Shown: piece by piece, positions 41,684 to 51,462 of the stretch
Numbering within the stretch: position 1 is the stretch's first letter
Layout: each line of letters starts with the position of its first letter
Assembly (NCBI GenBank): GCA_946497955.1
Contig: CAMMMH010000008.1
Coordinates: 1-51,835, forward strand
From: an uncultured Mycoplasmatota bacterium
GTDB lineage: Bacteria > Bacillota_I > Bacilli_A > RF39 > UBA660
Direction: 5' to 3'
DNA length: 51,835 bases
The notes under the pieces: generated by a model
Databases searched by the model: none
The model's input: the letters and a program-made list of their open reading frames with translations, nothing else
What the model was told of the DNA's origin: nothing
Position numbers and translations under genes: made by a program

Positions 41684-44014
41684 TTATTCACAACAATTAT
41701 TATCAATAGATGTTATTCTTTCAATTGGAACCCCTTCTCCTTCATGGCGTCCACACCTAGGACAAACATCATTAATAACTCCAACATATCCACAAACAGG
41801 GTCTCTATCAACAGGATGGTTAATCGCACCATATCCAATACCTGCTTCTTTCATAACACGAATTATCTTCTCAAATGCCTCAACATTAGAAGCCGCATCA
41901 CCATCAAGTTCAATATAAGAAATATGTCCTCCATTAGTAAGAGCATGATATGGAGCCTCTTTCTCTATCTTATCAGTAATACTTATATTGTAATAAACTG
42001 GTACATGGAATGAATTAGTATAATATTCTCTATCAGTAACACCCTTAATCTTTCCATATATCGCTCTATCAATTCCTGTAAATCTACCAGATAACCCTTC
42101 TGCAGGAGTTGCAAGACAAGTAAAGTTCAAGTTATATTTTTTAGAATACTCATCACAACGTTTTCTCATAAAACTAATAATCTCAAGTCCTAACTTTTGA
42201 CTTTCTTCACTTTCTCCATGGTGTTTTCCAGTTAAAGCTTTTAAGCATTCTGCAAGTCCAATAAATCCTGTAGATAATGTTCCATGTTTCCATACTTTTC
42301 TAAGTCTATCTGTAGGTTTTAACTTCTCACCATTATTCCAAATACCTTGTCCAAGTAAGAATGGAAAGTTATAATTATGTTTACTACATTGAAACTCAAA
42401 TCTTTCAAGTAACTGGTCTTTAACCATATCCATAATATCACTAAGTTCCTTATAGAACCCATCCATATCTGCCTTATCTCTTTCTTTTAATGCTATACCA
42501 TGTTTAATACCAAGTCTTGGTAAGTTAATAGTAGTAAAAGATAAATTACCACGTCCTGTAACAATTTCATTATCTGGACTAGTAACATCTCCTATTACCC
42601 TTGTACGACATCCCATGTAAGCTATCTCAGTATTAAAGTCTCCTTCTTTATAATATTGTAAGTTAAATGGAGCATCTATAAAAGCAAAGTTAGGAAAAAG
42701 TCTTTTAGCAGATACCTTACAAGAAAGTTTAAATAAATCATAGTTAGGATCTCCTGGATTATAGTTAACCCCTTCTTTTACTTTAAAGATAGATACTGGG
42801 AATATTGGTGTTTCTCCTTTACCAAGTCCTCTATCTGCAGAAAGTAAATAGTTTTTAATAACCATTCTTCCCTCAGGAGATGTATCTGTTCCAAAGTTAA
42901 CTGATGAAAATGGAACTTGGGCTCCTGCTCTTGAATGCATTGTATTTAAATTATGAATAAATGCTTCCATTGCCTGTTCAGTCGCCCTATCAGTTTTCTG
43001 CATAGCTTTAAGGTAACTCTTTTCAAATATTTCATGAACCCTACTAGAGCCTTTCTGATAATCACTAAATTCTTTTACATCAATTTCAATTGACTCTTGC
43101 TTATCAATTTCTCTTATAATTCTATCTATATTAATACCTGGAATAAATCCCTCTAAATCTAAAAAATCATAAATTGTCTGTTTAAATTGTTTTTTAAATG
43201 TTTTAAGTACTCCAGGAGCTAGATAATAATCAAGTGCAGGTATTGCTTGTCCACCATGTTGATCATTTTGATTCGCTTGAATAACGATACAAGCTAACGA
43301 TGCATAAGTTGAAATATCTTGAGGTGGTCTAACATATCCATGTCCTGTATCAAAACCATTTTTAAATAGTCTTGACAAATCTATTTGACAACAAGTAGTA
43401 GTACCCATTGCTAAGAAGTCCATATCATGAATATGTATAGTACCATTATCATGAGCTTCAGCATATTCTTTTTTCATCAAATATGCTTTTGCAAACTCTT
43501 TAGATACAGTCGCACCATATTGAAGCATTGTACCCATTGGACTATTACCATCAATATTAGCATTCTCACGTTTTGCATCTTCTTCATTAGCAGACTTAAG
43601 TCCAAGGTTTTCTAATGATTTTAAGAACTTATGAGTTTTATTATCTCCAAAGAAACTTTCTCTTGAAGCATTTCTTCTTTCTCTATATTCTGAAAATGAT
43701 TTATATACATCATCATAACCCTTACTAGATAATTCTGTTTCTATATAATCTTGAATCTCTTCTATTTTAAAACGATTATTTTTCTCATCTTTATCTTTTA
43801 TTATTTTCTTTAAAACAGCACTATATACTTTTTGAATATCAGAAGAGTTATATTTCTTTTCTTTTTCACTCTCATCATCATCTATCTCTACACTATCAAA
43901 ACCTTTTTTTATCGCTAAAGCAATTTTAGCACCATCAAAATCTACTTTTTTACCATTTCTTTTAATTACTGTAACCCCTTCTAATTGGTCAACTAATTCA
44001 TTTACATCTGCCAT
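41684..44014 (-). CDS. nrdD: Anaerobic (class III) ribonucleoside-triphosphate reductase, copy 1
   Basis: ATP-cone N-terminus VTVIKRNGKKVDFDGAKIALAI, GRGNLSFTTINLPRLGIKHG, C-terminal VCGYVGVINDVCPRCGR. Confidence 0.95.
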   Translation of the reverse strand: MADVNELVDQLEGVTVIKRNGKKVDFDGAKIALAIKKGFDSVEIDDDESEKEKKYNSSDIQKVYSAVLKKIIKDKDEKNNRFKIEEIQDYIETELSSKGYDDVYKSFSEYRERRNASRESFFGDNKTHKFLKSLENLGLKSANEEDAKRENANIDGNSPMGTMLQYGATVSKEFAKAYLMKKEYAEAHDNGTIHIHDMDFLAMGTTTCCQIDLSRLFKNGFDTGHGYVRPPQDISTYASLACIVIQANQNDQHGGQAIPALDYYLAPGVLKTFKKQFKQTIYDFLDLEGFIPGINIDRIIREIDKQESIEIDVKEFSDYQKGSSRVHEIFEKSYLKAMQKTDRATEQAMEAFIHNLNTMHSRAGAQVPFSSVNFGTDTSPEGRMVIKNYLLSADRGLGKGETPIFPVSIFKVKEGVNYNPGDPNYDLFKLSCKVSAKRLFPNFAFIDAPFNLQYYKEGDFNTEIAYMGCRTRVIGDVTSPDNEIVTGRGNLSFTTINLPRLGIKHGIALKERDKADMDGFYKELSDIMDMVKDQLLERFEFQCSKHNYNFPFLLGQGIWNNGEKLKPTDRLRKVWKHGTLSTGFIGLAECLKALTGKHHGESEESQKLGLEIISFMRKRCDEYSKKYNLNFTCLATPAEGLSGRFTGIDRAIYGKIKGVTDREYYTNSFHVPVYYNISITDKIEKEAPYHALTNGGHISYIELDGDAASNVEAFEKIIRVMKEAGIGYGAINHPVDRDPVCGYVGVINDVCPRCGRHEGEGVPIERITSIDNNCCE

Positions 44015-44373
44015 ATTTTTACCTCCTATCTAAGTCAATTGTAAGAGTTGAAAATTCAAAAATCAATAGGTAATTTTAAGAAAAAAATTAAGCATTTTTT
44101 AAAACCATTGATATATATAGTTTTTATTAAAAAACTTTTTTTGTTCGATTTACGACAATTTACATTTATATACATTTTTGAATTTTTCTCAAAAATCATT
44201 TTTCCGTTTCTATTGAAAATATTGAATTAAAATAATGCTAATTCCTTTATTTTTCAACAAATCGTTTCAAAAAAACATATTGTTTTTTTCGTTTTTTCAA
44301 AATTCGATTTTAATATTTTTGAAAAAAACCATTAAAATACAAATATATAATTTATCAAAAATATTTATTCAAG

Positions 44374-44832
44374 TTATTTATCAGTAGAACCAAATCCTCC
44401 AGTCCTCATCCCCTCTGCATTATCATCATCTACCGTTAGATATTTTTGGAATATCGCTTGTGCCACTGCCTCTCCTTTTTTTATTACTACATCTTCATCT
44501 TTTAAATTTATACACTGTACAAAAATATGTCCTTCATTATCAGGATTATTATAATAATCAGAATCAATTACTCCCACATTATGTGGAAAACTAATCCCTT
44601 GCTTTTTAGGCCCAGAACTTCTTGGAACAATTAACAAAACCTCATCACTTTGCATATAAGCTTTAAGACCTGTTGGAATTAAAGTTGGCTTCATTCCTTT
44701 TTGAAAGCTAGGTAAAACCACTTTCTCTGCCGCTTCTATATCATAAGCAGCCGAATGTTTTGTCTTTCTAACTGGTAAATTAATCCCTTTATTGGCATAT
44801 TCTTTTACTACTTCAAATCCTCTTGTTTTCAT
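44374..44832 (-). CDS. dut: dUTP diphosphatase
   Basis: TKHSAAYDIEAAEKVVLP, LIVPRSSGPKKQGISFPHNVGVIDSDYYNNPDNEGHIFVQCINL, GFGSTDK. Confidence 0.93.
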   Translation of the reverse strand: MKTRGFEVVKEYANKGINLPVRKTKHSAAYDIEAAEKVVLPSFQKGMKPTLIPTGLKAYMQSDEVLLIVPRSSGPKKQGISFPHNVGVIDSDYYNNPDNEGHIFVQCINLKDEDVVIKKGEAVAQAIFQKYLTVDDDNAEGMRTGGFGSTDK

Positions 44833-44849
44833 AACTATTCTCCTTCTTT

Positions 44850-45866
44850 CTATCTTAATTGAATTCTTTTTCTAAATACTTTTTCTGTATCTTTATTTTT
44901 TGGCATATCACGACTTATAACAGAATCAATGATATAAGAATTAATTACATCGTCATAAGTTTCCATTGTATAAATAACAAGGTTATCACCACTAATAGAT
45001 TCTATTGAAAACTCCATCTTATCATCATAATATAAACAACCATCTTCTATATAGAAACAACTTTTATTCTTTGAATCATAGTTAATAACCTTCATTTTTT
45101 TATCATCACAACTACTTATTAATAAGCAATTTTTCTTTATACTATCAGTATCTACTTGTTCACCATTTTTAAGTTGTTCTTCTATTTTCTTATAATCTTC
45201 TAAAGATACATTATAAGCGATAAAATTCTCAACAGAAGTATCATCATATATCCTCATAAAATCTTTATTAGAATATACATCAGTATATAATTTTATCATA
45301 TCATATAACGAACAATCTTTTTTCTTACAACTATTATTACATTCAATAATAACTGATTGTTCTTTTACTTTATTATTAACTACTAAATCACTAGAATTCT
45401 TTTCCATCATTCTTTCTATTTTTCTATACTTATTAACTTTTTCTTCTTGTTCTTTCCTAAGTAAAGAAACATTTTGTAAAAAATTATCATCACAGTGTAG
45501 AAAAGAAATTTTTTTATTTACTATTTTTTTATTTTTCTTGGAAGCATCTTCCCTTGCTTCTACAAAACTATCAAAAACTTTATCTACAGTAGTAGAGTTA
45601 CTACACCCATAACTATTATAACTAGGTTCTACTCTTGATAAATATCTATGTAAATTATCCTTTTTATAAGGGAAAACAACTTTATATTTGCACCCAATAT
45701 TACCATACACATTATATGTTTCTTCCCTACCGACTACATAACATTTAGATACTATATAACATACTACCCCATATTCTCTTTCTAACTCATTAAGACCAGG
45801 AGACCAACCAGTCTGTTCTATAATAGGCATAACTGCATACTTTATAGGATAATTATTTTTCATCAC
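44850..45866 (-). CDS. Hypothetical protein
   Basis: 338 aa, Cys-containing segment CNNSCKKKDCSLYDM; overlaps 45853..46287. Confidence 0.65.
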   Translation of the reverse strand: MMKNNYPIKYAVMPIIEQTGWSPGLNELEREYGVVCYIVSKCYVVGREETYNVYGNIGCKYKVVFPYKKDNLHRYLSRVEPSYNSYGCSNSTTVDKVFDSFVEAREDASKKNKKIVNKKISFLHCDDNFLQNVSLLRKEQEEKVNKYRKIERMMEKNSSDLVVNNKVKEQSVIIECNNSCKKKDCSLYDMIKLYTDVYSNKDFMRIYDDTSVENFIAYNVSLEDYKKIEEQLKNGEQVDTDSIKKNCLLISSCDDKKMKVINYDSKNKSCFYIEDGCLYYDDKMEFSIESISGDNLVIYTMETYDDVINSYIIDSVISRDMPKNKDTEKVFRKRIQLR

Positions 45867-46287
45867 GAGCCTCCTCTAATTTATATTTATCACTACCATA
45901 TAACTTATAAGCTTTTTTATAAGTCTTAACCATTTCATCACTTTTAGATAGTTGGGTATTTAACTCTGTTAAAACGCCAATAACACTATTATCCTGCACT
46001 CCATTTAAAACCTCTAAATATTCCTTTTCAGCATAAGGGCCTTCATAATGTCTAGAGCCTATCATACCCACAACATCATTACCTGATGAATATAATTGTA
46101 ATATTTTACTACTCCTTATAGTTTCTAATATCTTAGGAAAAGCTTCTAAAGTTTTTTCTTCATCTCCTACCAAACAAGCAGGAATCATCCCTATACCATT
46201 ATTTCCTCTCTTCAAGTATCCTCCAGAAATACCCTCATACTCTCCACTCATAATTAACGTAAATCCTTCTCTTAATCTTTCTTCCAT
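45853..46287 (-). CDS. Hypothetical protein
   Basis: 144 aa ORF, translationally coupled to the second nrdG. Confidence 0.65.
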   Translation of the reverse strand: MEERLREGFTLIMSGEYEGISGGYLKRGNNGIGMIPACLVGDEEKTLEAFPKILETIRSSKILQLYSSGNDVVGMIGSRHYEGPYAEKEYLEVLNGVQDNSVIGVLTELNTQLSKSDEMVKTYKKAYKLYGSDKYKLEEARDEK

Positions 46288-46832
46288 TACACTACTCCTT
46301 CTAATATTTTACTATTGTCTATATATAATACCTTCTTATTCTTTTTTAGACTAAGAGGAACATCAATAATACACTGATTACTACTACCTACATAATATAT
46401 TTTTTCACTTGCAAGTCTTAATACAAATCTCCCATCCAGTAATACATCTATATTATTTAAAATAGTATCTAAGTTTTTATCATTATCTTTCTGTTCTAAC
46501 AACTCTTCCCATGTGTAACCCGTATAAAGCCAAATAGTCTTATTAGGAAACTTTTCTCTAATCTCTTTAACTAATTTAGATATTTCACATCTATTACCTA
46601 AGAATAAAGGGTCCCCTCCTGATAAAGTGATACCGCTACACCAGTCCTTTTCTAACTCATCAAATATTTCCTTTTTAGCAGCATCATCAAACAAAAGTCC
46701 ATCATTAGGATCCCAAGTCATAGCATTTTGACATGCATGGCAATGATGAGAACACCCTGATACCCATAAAACTACTCTAAGTCCTTCACCATTTAACATA
46801 TCCGCTTTCGTTATATTATGATATCTCATCAC
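46287..46832 (-). CDS. nrdG: Anaerobic ribonucleotide reductase-activating protein, copy 2
   Basis: LNGEGLRVVLWVSGCSHHCHACQNAMTWDPNDG, ITLSGGDPLFLGN. Confidence 0.93.
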   Translation of the reverse strand: MMRYHNITKADMLNGEGLRVVLWVSGCSHHCHACQNAMTWDPNDGLLFDDAAKKEIFDELEKDWCSGITLSGGDPLFLGNRCEISKLVKEIREKFPNKTIWLYTGYTWEELLEQKDNDKNLDTILNNIDVLLDGRFVLRLASEKIYYVGSSNQCIIDVPLSLKKNKKVLYIDNSKILEGVV

Positions 46833-48961
46833 ATAGACTTCCTTTCAGATATCTCTGCCATCTTAGCACTACTAAGCATTGTATCGCCATGAACTCTAGA
46901 GTAAGAAAGATAACCATTCATTCTATCTATCTTTGTTAAGTCACTACTTCCACACTTAGGACATACATCCATATCTAACTCTTCATGACCACAATTATTA
47001 CAGTAAGCAAGAGAAAGATTAACACCTTCATAAAAGCCTTTATCCATCGCTCTTTCTACATAAGTAATCATCGCTTTAGTATTATAACTCAAGTTATAAC
47101 GTACATACTGAATACGTCCTCCTTTAAATAATTCCCAAAACCTATCTTCCAAATCTTGTTTTTCAATACCTGTAATATCTTCCCAAACACCACAGTGGAA
47201 GCTGTTAGAGACGTATTCTCTTGAACTAACACCAGGAATAACCCCATATTTTTTACGGAATTGTTTTATCTGTAAGCCACATAAACTCTCCGCAGGTGTT
47301 CCATATATAGCATAAAGAATATGGTCTTCATTTTTAAACTCTGTCGTCTTCTTATTAATATATTTCATAACATCAAGGGCAAACTGGCCATCTTCAACAA
47401 TGCTCTTACCATTATATAGAACCTGTAACTCATTTAAGGCCGTAATACCAAAAGATGCCGTAGAACTCTTAAGTATAGGTTCAATCGAATCTTCTGGTTT
47501 TAAATTACCTCCATAAAAACCACCTTGACAGTATGCTAAAGGATTAGTAGAAGCTTTACGTTTAGCAAGATATCGATAAGTACGAATATGAATCCTACGT
47601 ATCATCTCTAAGTAATAATCAAGCACTTCATAAAAGTCTTTCTGTTCTTCTCTCGCCTTTGCAAGGATCATAGGTAAATGTAATGATATTGCCCCTATAT
47701 TAAATCTACCAACAAAGACAGGTTTATCTTTTTCATCAGCTGCATCCATTCCCCCACGTTCATACCATGGAGATAAGAAAGCACGACATCCCATCGGACT
47801 AACTATTCTTCCATATTTTTTATACATCTCTGGAACATAACCTTCACCACTTAATGATAAATAATCAGGATACATTGTCTTTTCGCTACACTTAATAGCA
47901 GTAAGAAAACTATCTCTCAAACATCCTCCCTTACCATGTACTTTCTTATCATATAAAAATACAAGTTTAGGAAATACTGTAGGTCTTTTAAATCCTTTCT
48001 TACCTTGTCCTCTTCTATGAACATCCAATATAGTCTTAGTAATCATAACTGCAAACTTATCAGGATCTACTCCAAAAGTAAGAGTAACAAAAGGATAATC
48101 ACCTCTACTAGATGAAACAGTATTTAATTTATATTCAAGTCCTTGATAACCTTGTTCACACTCACGAACTGTTTTCTTAAAAGCATAATCTTCCGCTTCT
48201 TCTGTATACTCTTTTCCCTTAATGCTTAAATACTCTTTATAATACATATCATAACTTTTCTTAGCATACTTCTTTAAGACACTATCAATCTCAGGTAAAG
48301 TAAATCCTCCATACTGCATAGCCGTTGTATTAATAGTAACATCTCCTATTACATTAAAAGCCGTTTGTAAAGTTTTAGGTTCTGTATACCAAATATTACT
48401 CATAAGAAAACCATCTTTTAAGACATTACCAATATCAAACAAACAACAATTCATCGTATCAAGCCTTGCACTCATATCATGAATATAAATATAACCATCT
48501 TTACAAGCTTCTATTTCTAAAGGTGTTAAGAAAAACTTCTTATATAGTTCTTTATTAAGACTATTATAGATTAAACAACGTTGAAAAGTAACCAAAGTAC
48601 TATCAGTATTAGAACAATCTTTATCACCAACACTAGTAATATACTGTGCTTTCTTATAGACTTTACTTAATATTTGATCCATATCCCTTTTATAGTCACG
48701 ATACTCTCTATAACTCTTAGCAACTAATGGATTAACTTCTTCAAGTGCTACTTCTAAAAGACTATGTAACTGTTCTACAGTAGGATTACTTGTCTGTGTA
48801 CTTAAAAGTTCCACTAATTTATTAATTATCTCTTCCATAGCCTCATCAGTTAAATCTACCATAACTCTCTCGGCACAGGTTTTAACATCTTCCCTAACTT
48901 TTTCTAAATCTAATTTTTCTAAGTTTCCATTTCTTTTTACAATCATTATGTCTTTCTTCAT
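46829..48961 (-). CDS. nrdD: Anaerobic (class III) ribonucleoside-triphosphate reductase, copy 2
   Basis: ATP-cone IMIVKRNGNLEKLDLEKVREDVKTCAERV, CLFDIGNVLKDGF, C-terminal YCNNCGHEELDMDVCPKCGS. Confidence 0.94.
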   Translation of the reverse strand: MKKDIMIVKRNGNLEKLDLEKVREDVKTCAERVMVDLTDEAMEEIINKLVELLSTQTSNPTVEQLHSLLEVALEEVNPLVAKSYREYRDYKRDMDQILSKVYKKAQYITSVGDKDCSNTDSTLVTFQRCLIYNSLNKELYKKFFLTPLEIEACKDGYIYIHDMSARLDTMNCCLFDIGNVLKDGFLMSNIWYTEPKTLQTAFNVIGDVTINTTAMQYGGFTLPEIDSVLKKYAKKSYDMYYKEYLSIKGKEYTEEAEDYAFKKTVRECEQGYQGLEYKLNTVSSSRGDYPFVTLTFGVDPDKFAVMITKTILDVHRRGQGKKGFKRPTVFPKLVFLYDKKVHGKGGCLRDSFLTAIKCSEKTMYPDYLSLSGEGYVPEMYKKYGRIVSPMGCRAFLSPWYERGGMDAADEKDKPVFVGRFNIGAISLHLPMILAKAREEQKDFYEVLDYYLEMIRRIHIRTYRYLAKRKASTNPLAYCQGGFYGGNLKPEDSIEPILKSSTASFGITALNELQVLYNGKSIVEDGQFALDVMKYINKKTTEFKNEDHILYAIYGTPAESLCGLQIKQFRKKYGVIPGVSSREYVSNSFHCGVWEDITGIEKQDLEDRFWELFKGGRIQYVRYNLSYNTKAMITYVERAMDKGFYEGVNLSLAYCNNCGHEELDMDVCPKCGSSDLTKIDRMNGYLSYSRVHGDTMLSSAKMAEISERKSM

Positions 48962-49014
48962 CTTACTACCTCTCCTATCCTACAAAAGCTATTCTACTCT
49001 AAAAAAGAAAAAAC

Positions 49015-49038
49015 TTATTGTTGCATTTGCAACAATAA
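49015..49038. promoter_or_regulatory. Perfect palindromic operator candidate between nrdD2 and the Crp/Fnr regulator
   Basis: TTATTGTTGCA-TT-TGCAACAATAA. Confidence 0.65.
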
Positions 49039-49077
49039 TAAAATTTTGTTAAAATTAATTTAACGAGGTGATACAAA

Positions 49078-49704
49078 ATGACGAAAACATTAGAAGAAAC
49101 AAGGATTTATAAATTCAAAAAAAATTTGTCAAACTGTGTCAATGTTAAGAGTAAAGTATTTTACAACAAAGAACTAATACTTAGTTACTCCCCTATCAAA
49201 AAGAAGATAGGTTTTATTACTAAAGGAAAAGCGAATATCGTAAAGATGGACAAAGAAGGAAACACTACTATTATGAGAGATTTAAAAGAAAATGATATCT
49301 TTTCTAATCTATTCTTCCAAGACACAGAAGATGAAATATATATAATCAGTAATGAAGAAACAGAAGTTATTTTTATAGACTATTATAATATTATAAAAAA
49401 TTGTAAAGGTAATTGTTCTTTTCATAACAGTATAGTTTTAACTTTATTTGATTTATTAATAGAAGATAATAAACAACAAAATGAAAAGATTGAACTATTA
49501 TCAAAAAGAACAGTAGAAGAAAAGATTATTTTCTTCTTAAAGCAAAGAATGAATAAAAACAATATCTTTAAAGTTACTACATCATACAAAGCCATAGCAG
49601 AATATCTTTTTGTAGATAGAGCAAACTTTATGAGAGAATTAAAAAAGATGGAAGAGAAAGGATTAATTGAAAAAAAAGATAAAACTATTAAGATTTTATC
49701 TTAA
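49078..49704 (+). CDS. Crp/Fnr family transcriptional regulator
   Basis: Effector-domain-like N-terminus IGFITKGKANIVKMDKEGNTTIMRDLKENDIF and C-terminal wHTH TTSYKAIAEYLFVDRANFMRELKKMEEKGLIEKKD. Confidence 0.85.
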   Translation: MTKTLEETRIYKFKKNLSNCVNVKSKVFYNKELILSYSPIKKKIGFITKGKANIVKMDKEGNTTIMRDLKENDIFSNLFFQDTEDEIYIISNEETEVIFIDYYNIIKNCKGNCSFHNSIVLTLFDLLIEDNKQQNEKIELLSKRTVEEKIIFFLKQRMNKNNIFKVTTSYKAIAEYLFVDRANFMRELKKMEEKGLIEKKDKTIKILS

Positions 49705-50791
49705 ATTTATATTGCAAACAATTAGTAGAAGCTCTCATCATATAACCATAATAACTAGCTTTTACCCTTACTAACTTCTCTTTATCATGCAAATCTAGAT
49801 ATTTAATCTTTCTTTTAATCCTTGTTTTAACCTTATTATTTATTCTAATAACAAGTTTATTATTCTTTAAAATAAATCTATATCCTATAAAAGTAAAACC
49901 ACTACTTAACTTATATATATTAGTCTTCTTATTAAGTTCTAACTTTTCTTTAACAAGTTCTTTTTCTATAACACTCTTAATATATTTTAATCTCTCTTTA
50001 TCATAATCAAAGATAACTCCATCATCCATATATCTTATATAATATTTACATCCAAGTTTCTCTTTTATTAAATGATCTATTCTATTTAAATAAAATATTG
50101 CCAAGATCTGACTAGTAACATTACCAATAGCAAGTCCTTTATGATAATTATATCTAGGTACTCTTTTAAGTTCATCTTTATGCTTAATAGATAAATCTTT
50201 TTTTAGTTCTCTATTTATAATATTATCTATTTCCCTATTAACATACCCCATATTAGAACTATAAATAATATCTTTAAGTAAAGAAACTATTCTCTTATCT
50301 TCATATATTTTATCTAACCTTTCTATTAATATATCATGATCTATATTATAAAAGTATTTCTTTATATCAAACTTAAGGACATATACTTCTTTCCCTTTTC
50401 TTTTTAAGTTATTAATATACTTCTTACAAAGATTAAAAGCATAACTACTACCCATACCAATTCTCGTTGCAACATTACTATCTATAAGCTTAGGTTCTAA
50501 GACAGGTTTTAATATATATTCACTAACCATTTGATTAACTATTTTATCAGTCAAATTTTCACTCATAATAACCCTATATTTAGGATCTTTTATTAAAAAG
50601 ATATTATATTTACCATGATGATATTTAAAGTCTTTTAAAGAATTATAAATACTAACTAAATTACTAGATAAAAACAAGTTATACTTAAATAATTTCTCTT
50701 TATGTTCTGTATTTTTAACAACAAGTCTATAACTATCAAGTATTTTATTATAATCTACTAATATATCATAACTAACATAACTCTTTTTCAT
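49688..50791 (-). CDS. DGR-type reverse transcriptase
   Basis: RT motifs: FDIKKYFYNIDHD, GLAIGNVTSQILAIFYLN (IGxxxSQ DGR signature), YIRYMDDGVIF (YxDD). Confidence 0.93.
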   Translation of the reverse strand: MKKSYVSYDILVDYNKILDSYRLVVKNTEHKEKLFKYNLFLSSNLVSIYNSLKDFKYHHGKYNIFLIKDPKYRVIMSENLTDKIVNQMVSEYILKPVLEPKLIDSNVATRIGMGSSYAFNLCKKYINNLKRKGKEVYVLKFDIKKYFYNIDHDILIERLDKIYEDKRIVSLLKDIIYSSNMGYVNREIDNIINRELKKDLSIKHKDELKRVPRYNYHKGLAIGNVTSQILAIFYLNRIDHLIKEKLGCKYYIRYMDDGVIFDYDKERLKYIKSVIEKELVKEKLELNKKTNIYKLSSGFTFIGYRFILKNNKLVIRINNKVKTRIKRKIKYLDLHDKEKLVRVKASYYGYMMRASTNCLQYKFKIKS

Positions 50792-51131
50792 TCTTTAATA
50801 CTCCATAAGCTAATTTTCTAATAGTAATTACATCACCAACTAAGTCTTTATATTTCTTAAAACTAATTATTTTATTTAAGTATAAATATTCAAAATAATA
50901 ATCTACCATCGAAAGGCTAACTATAAAATCTTTTATATGTTTCTCTCTTATTCTACTACTATCTCTATTAACAATATATGAATTTAATAATCTAACTAAA
51001 TTAAATAACTCAGCTTGTAAATTTTTCTTCAAAGCACTTTCACTTTTAGGAAAATTTCTTGAAAACTCTACTACATCACTAACTAATTCTTTAGTATTTT
51101 TCATTATTTTAAATGAATCATTCTTCTCCAT
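50772..51131 (-). CDS. avd: Avd-like four-helix-bundle DGR accessory protein
   Basis: 119 aa, all-helical basic protein directly upstream of and overlapping the RT; AELFNLVRLLNSYIVNRDSSRIREKHIKDFIVSLSMVDYYFEYLYLNKIISFKKYKDLVGDVITIRKLAYG. Confidence 0.78.
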   Translation of the reverse strand: MEKNDSFKIMKNTKELVSDVVEFSRNFPKSESALKKNLQAELFNLVRLLNSYIVNRDSSRIREKHIKDFIVSLSMVDYYFEYLYLNKIISFKKYKDLVGDVITIRKLAYGVLKNEKELC

Positions 51132-51453
51132 AACAATCTACTTCCTTAACATACTTCTTACTTTTATTTTTTAATCTTAAATAATCACTAAATTTACTAC
51201 AATAATATTCTCTTATCTTAGAACTAATAACTGCAATATTAAAGTGATACTTTTCTTTAAGTACTAACAAATCATCTAATAGAGATTTATCAAGTATAAT
51301 TTCATTACAATATTTTATTTTAAAAAGATATGCCACTATCTTAGCATCAATACCAAAAGTTATAAGTTTATCTTTACTCTTAATAAGTAATAAATACTTA
51401 GCATAATCTTTTTTATAATAATTATATTTGTTTAAAGGTGTTCTTTTCTTCAT
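51118..51453 (-). CDS. Probable MutS-domain-I-like (MSL) DGR accessory protein
   Basis: LLLIKSKDKLITFGIDAKIVAYLFKIKY resembles the MutS mismatch-recognition domain pattern; start moved to MKKRTPLN (51453) because the upstream ATG lies within a terminator. Confidence 0.6.
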   Translation of the reverse strand: MKKRTPLNKYNYYKKDYAKYLLLIKSKDKLITFGIDAKIVAYLFKIKYCNEIILDKSLLDDLLVLKEKYHFNIAVISSKIREYYCSKFSDYLRLKNKSKKYVKEVDCYGEE

Positions 51454-51462
51454 ACTAACTCC

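Noticed and set aside
44048-44230. 60-aa plus-strand ORF upstream of nrdD copy 1
   Set aside because: Very AT-rich intergenic sequence with Phe/Lys/Ile-biased translation; no RBS or domain evidence.
49688-50791. RT as a group II intron maturase or retron
   Set aside because: No intron domain V/VI structure or maturase X/HNH domain was seen; the IGNVTSQ motif, Avd-like neighbour and A-rich TR fit a DGR.
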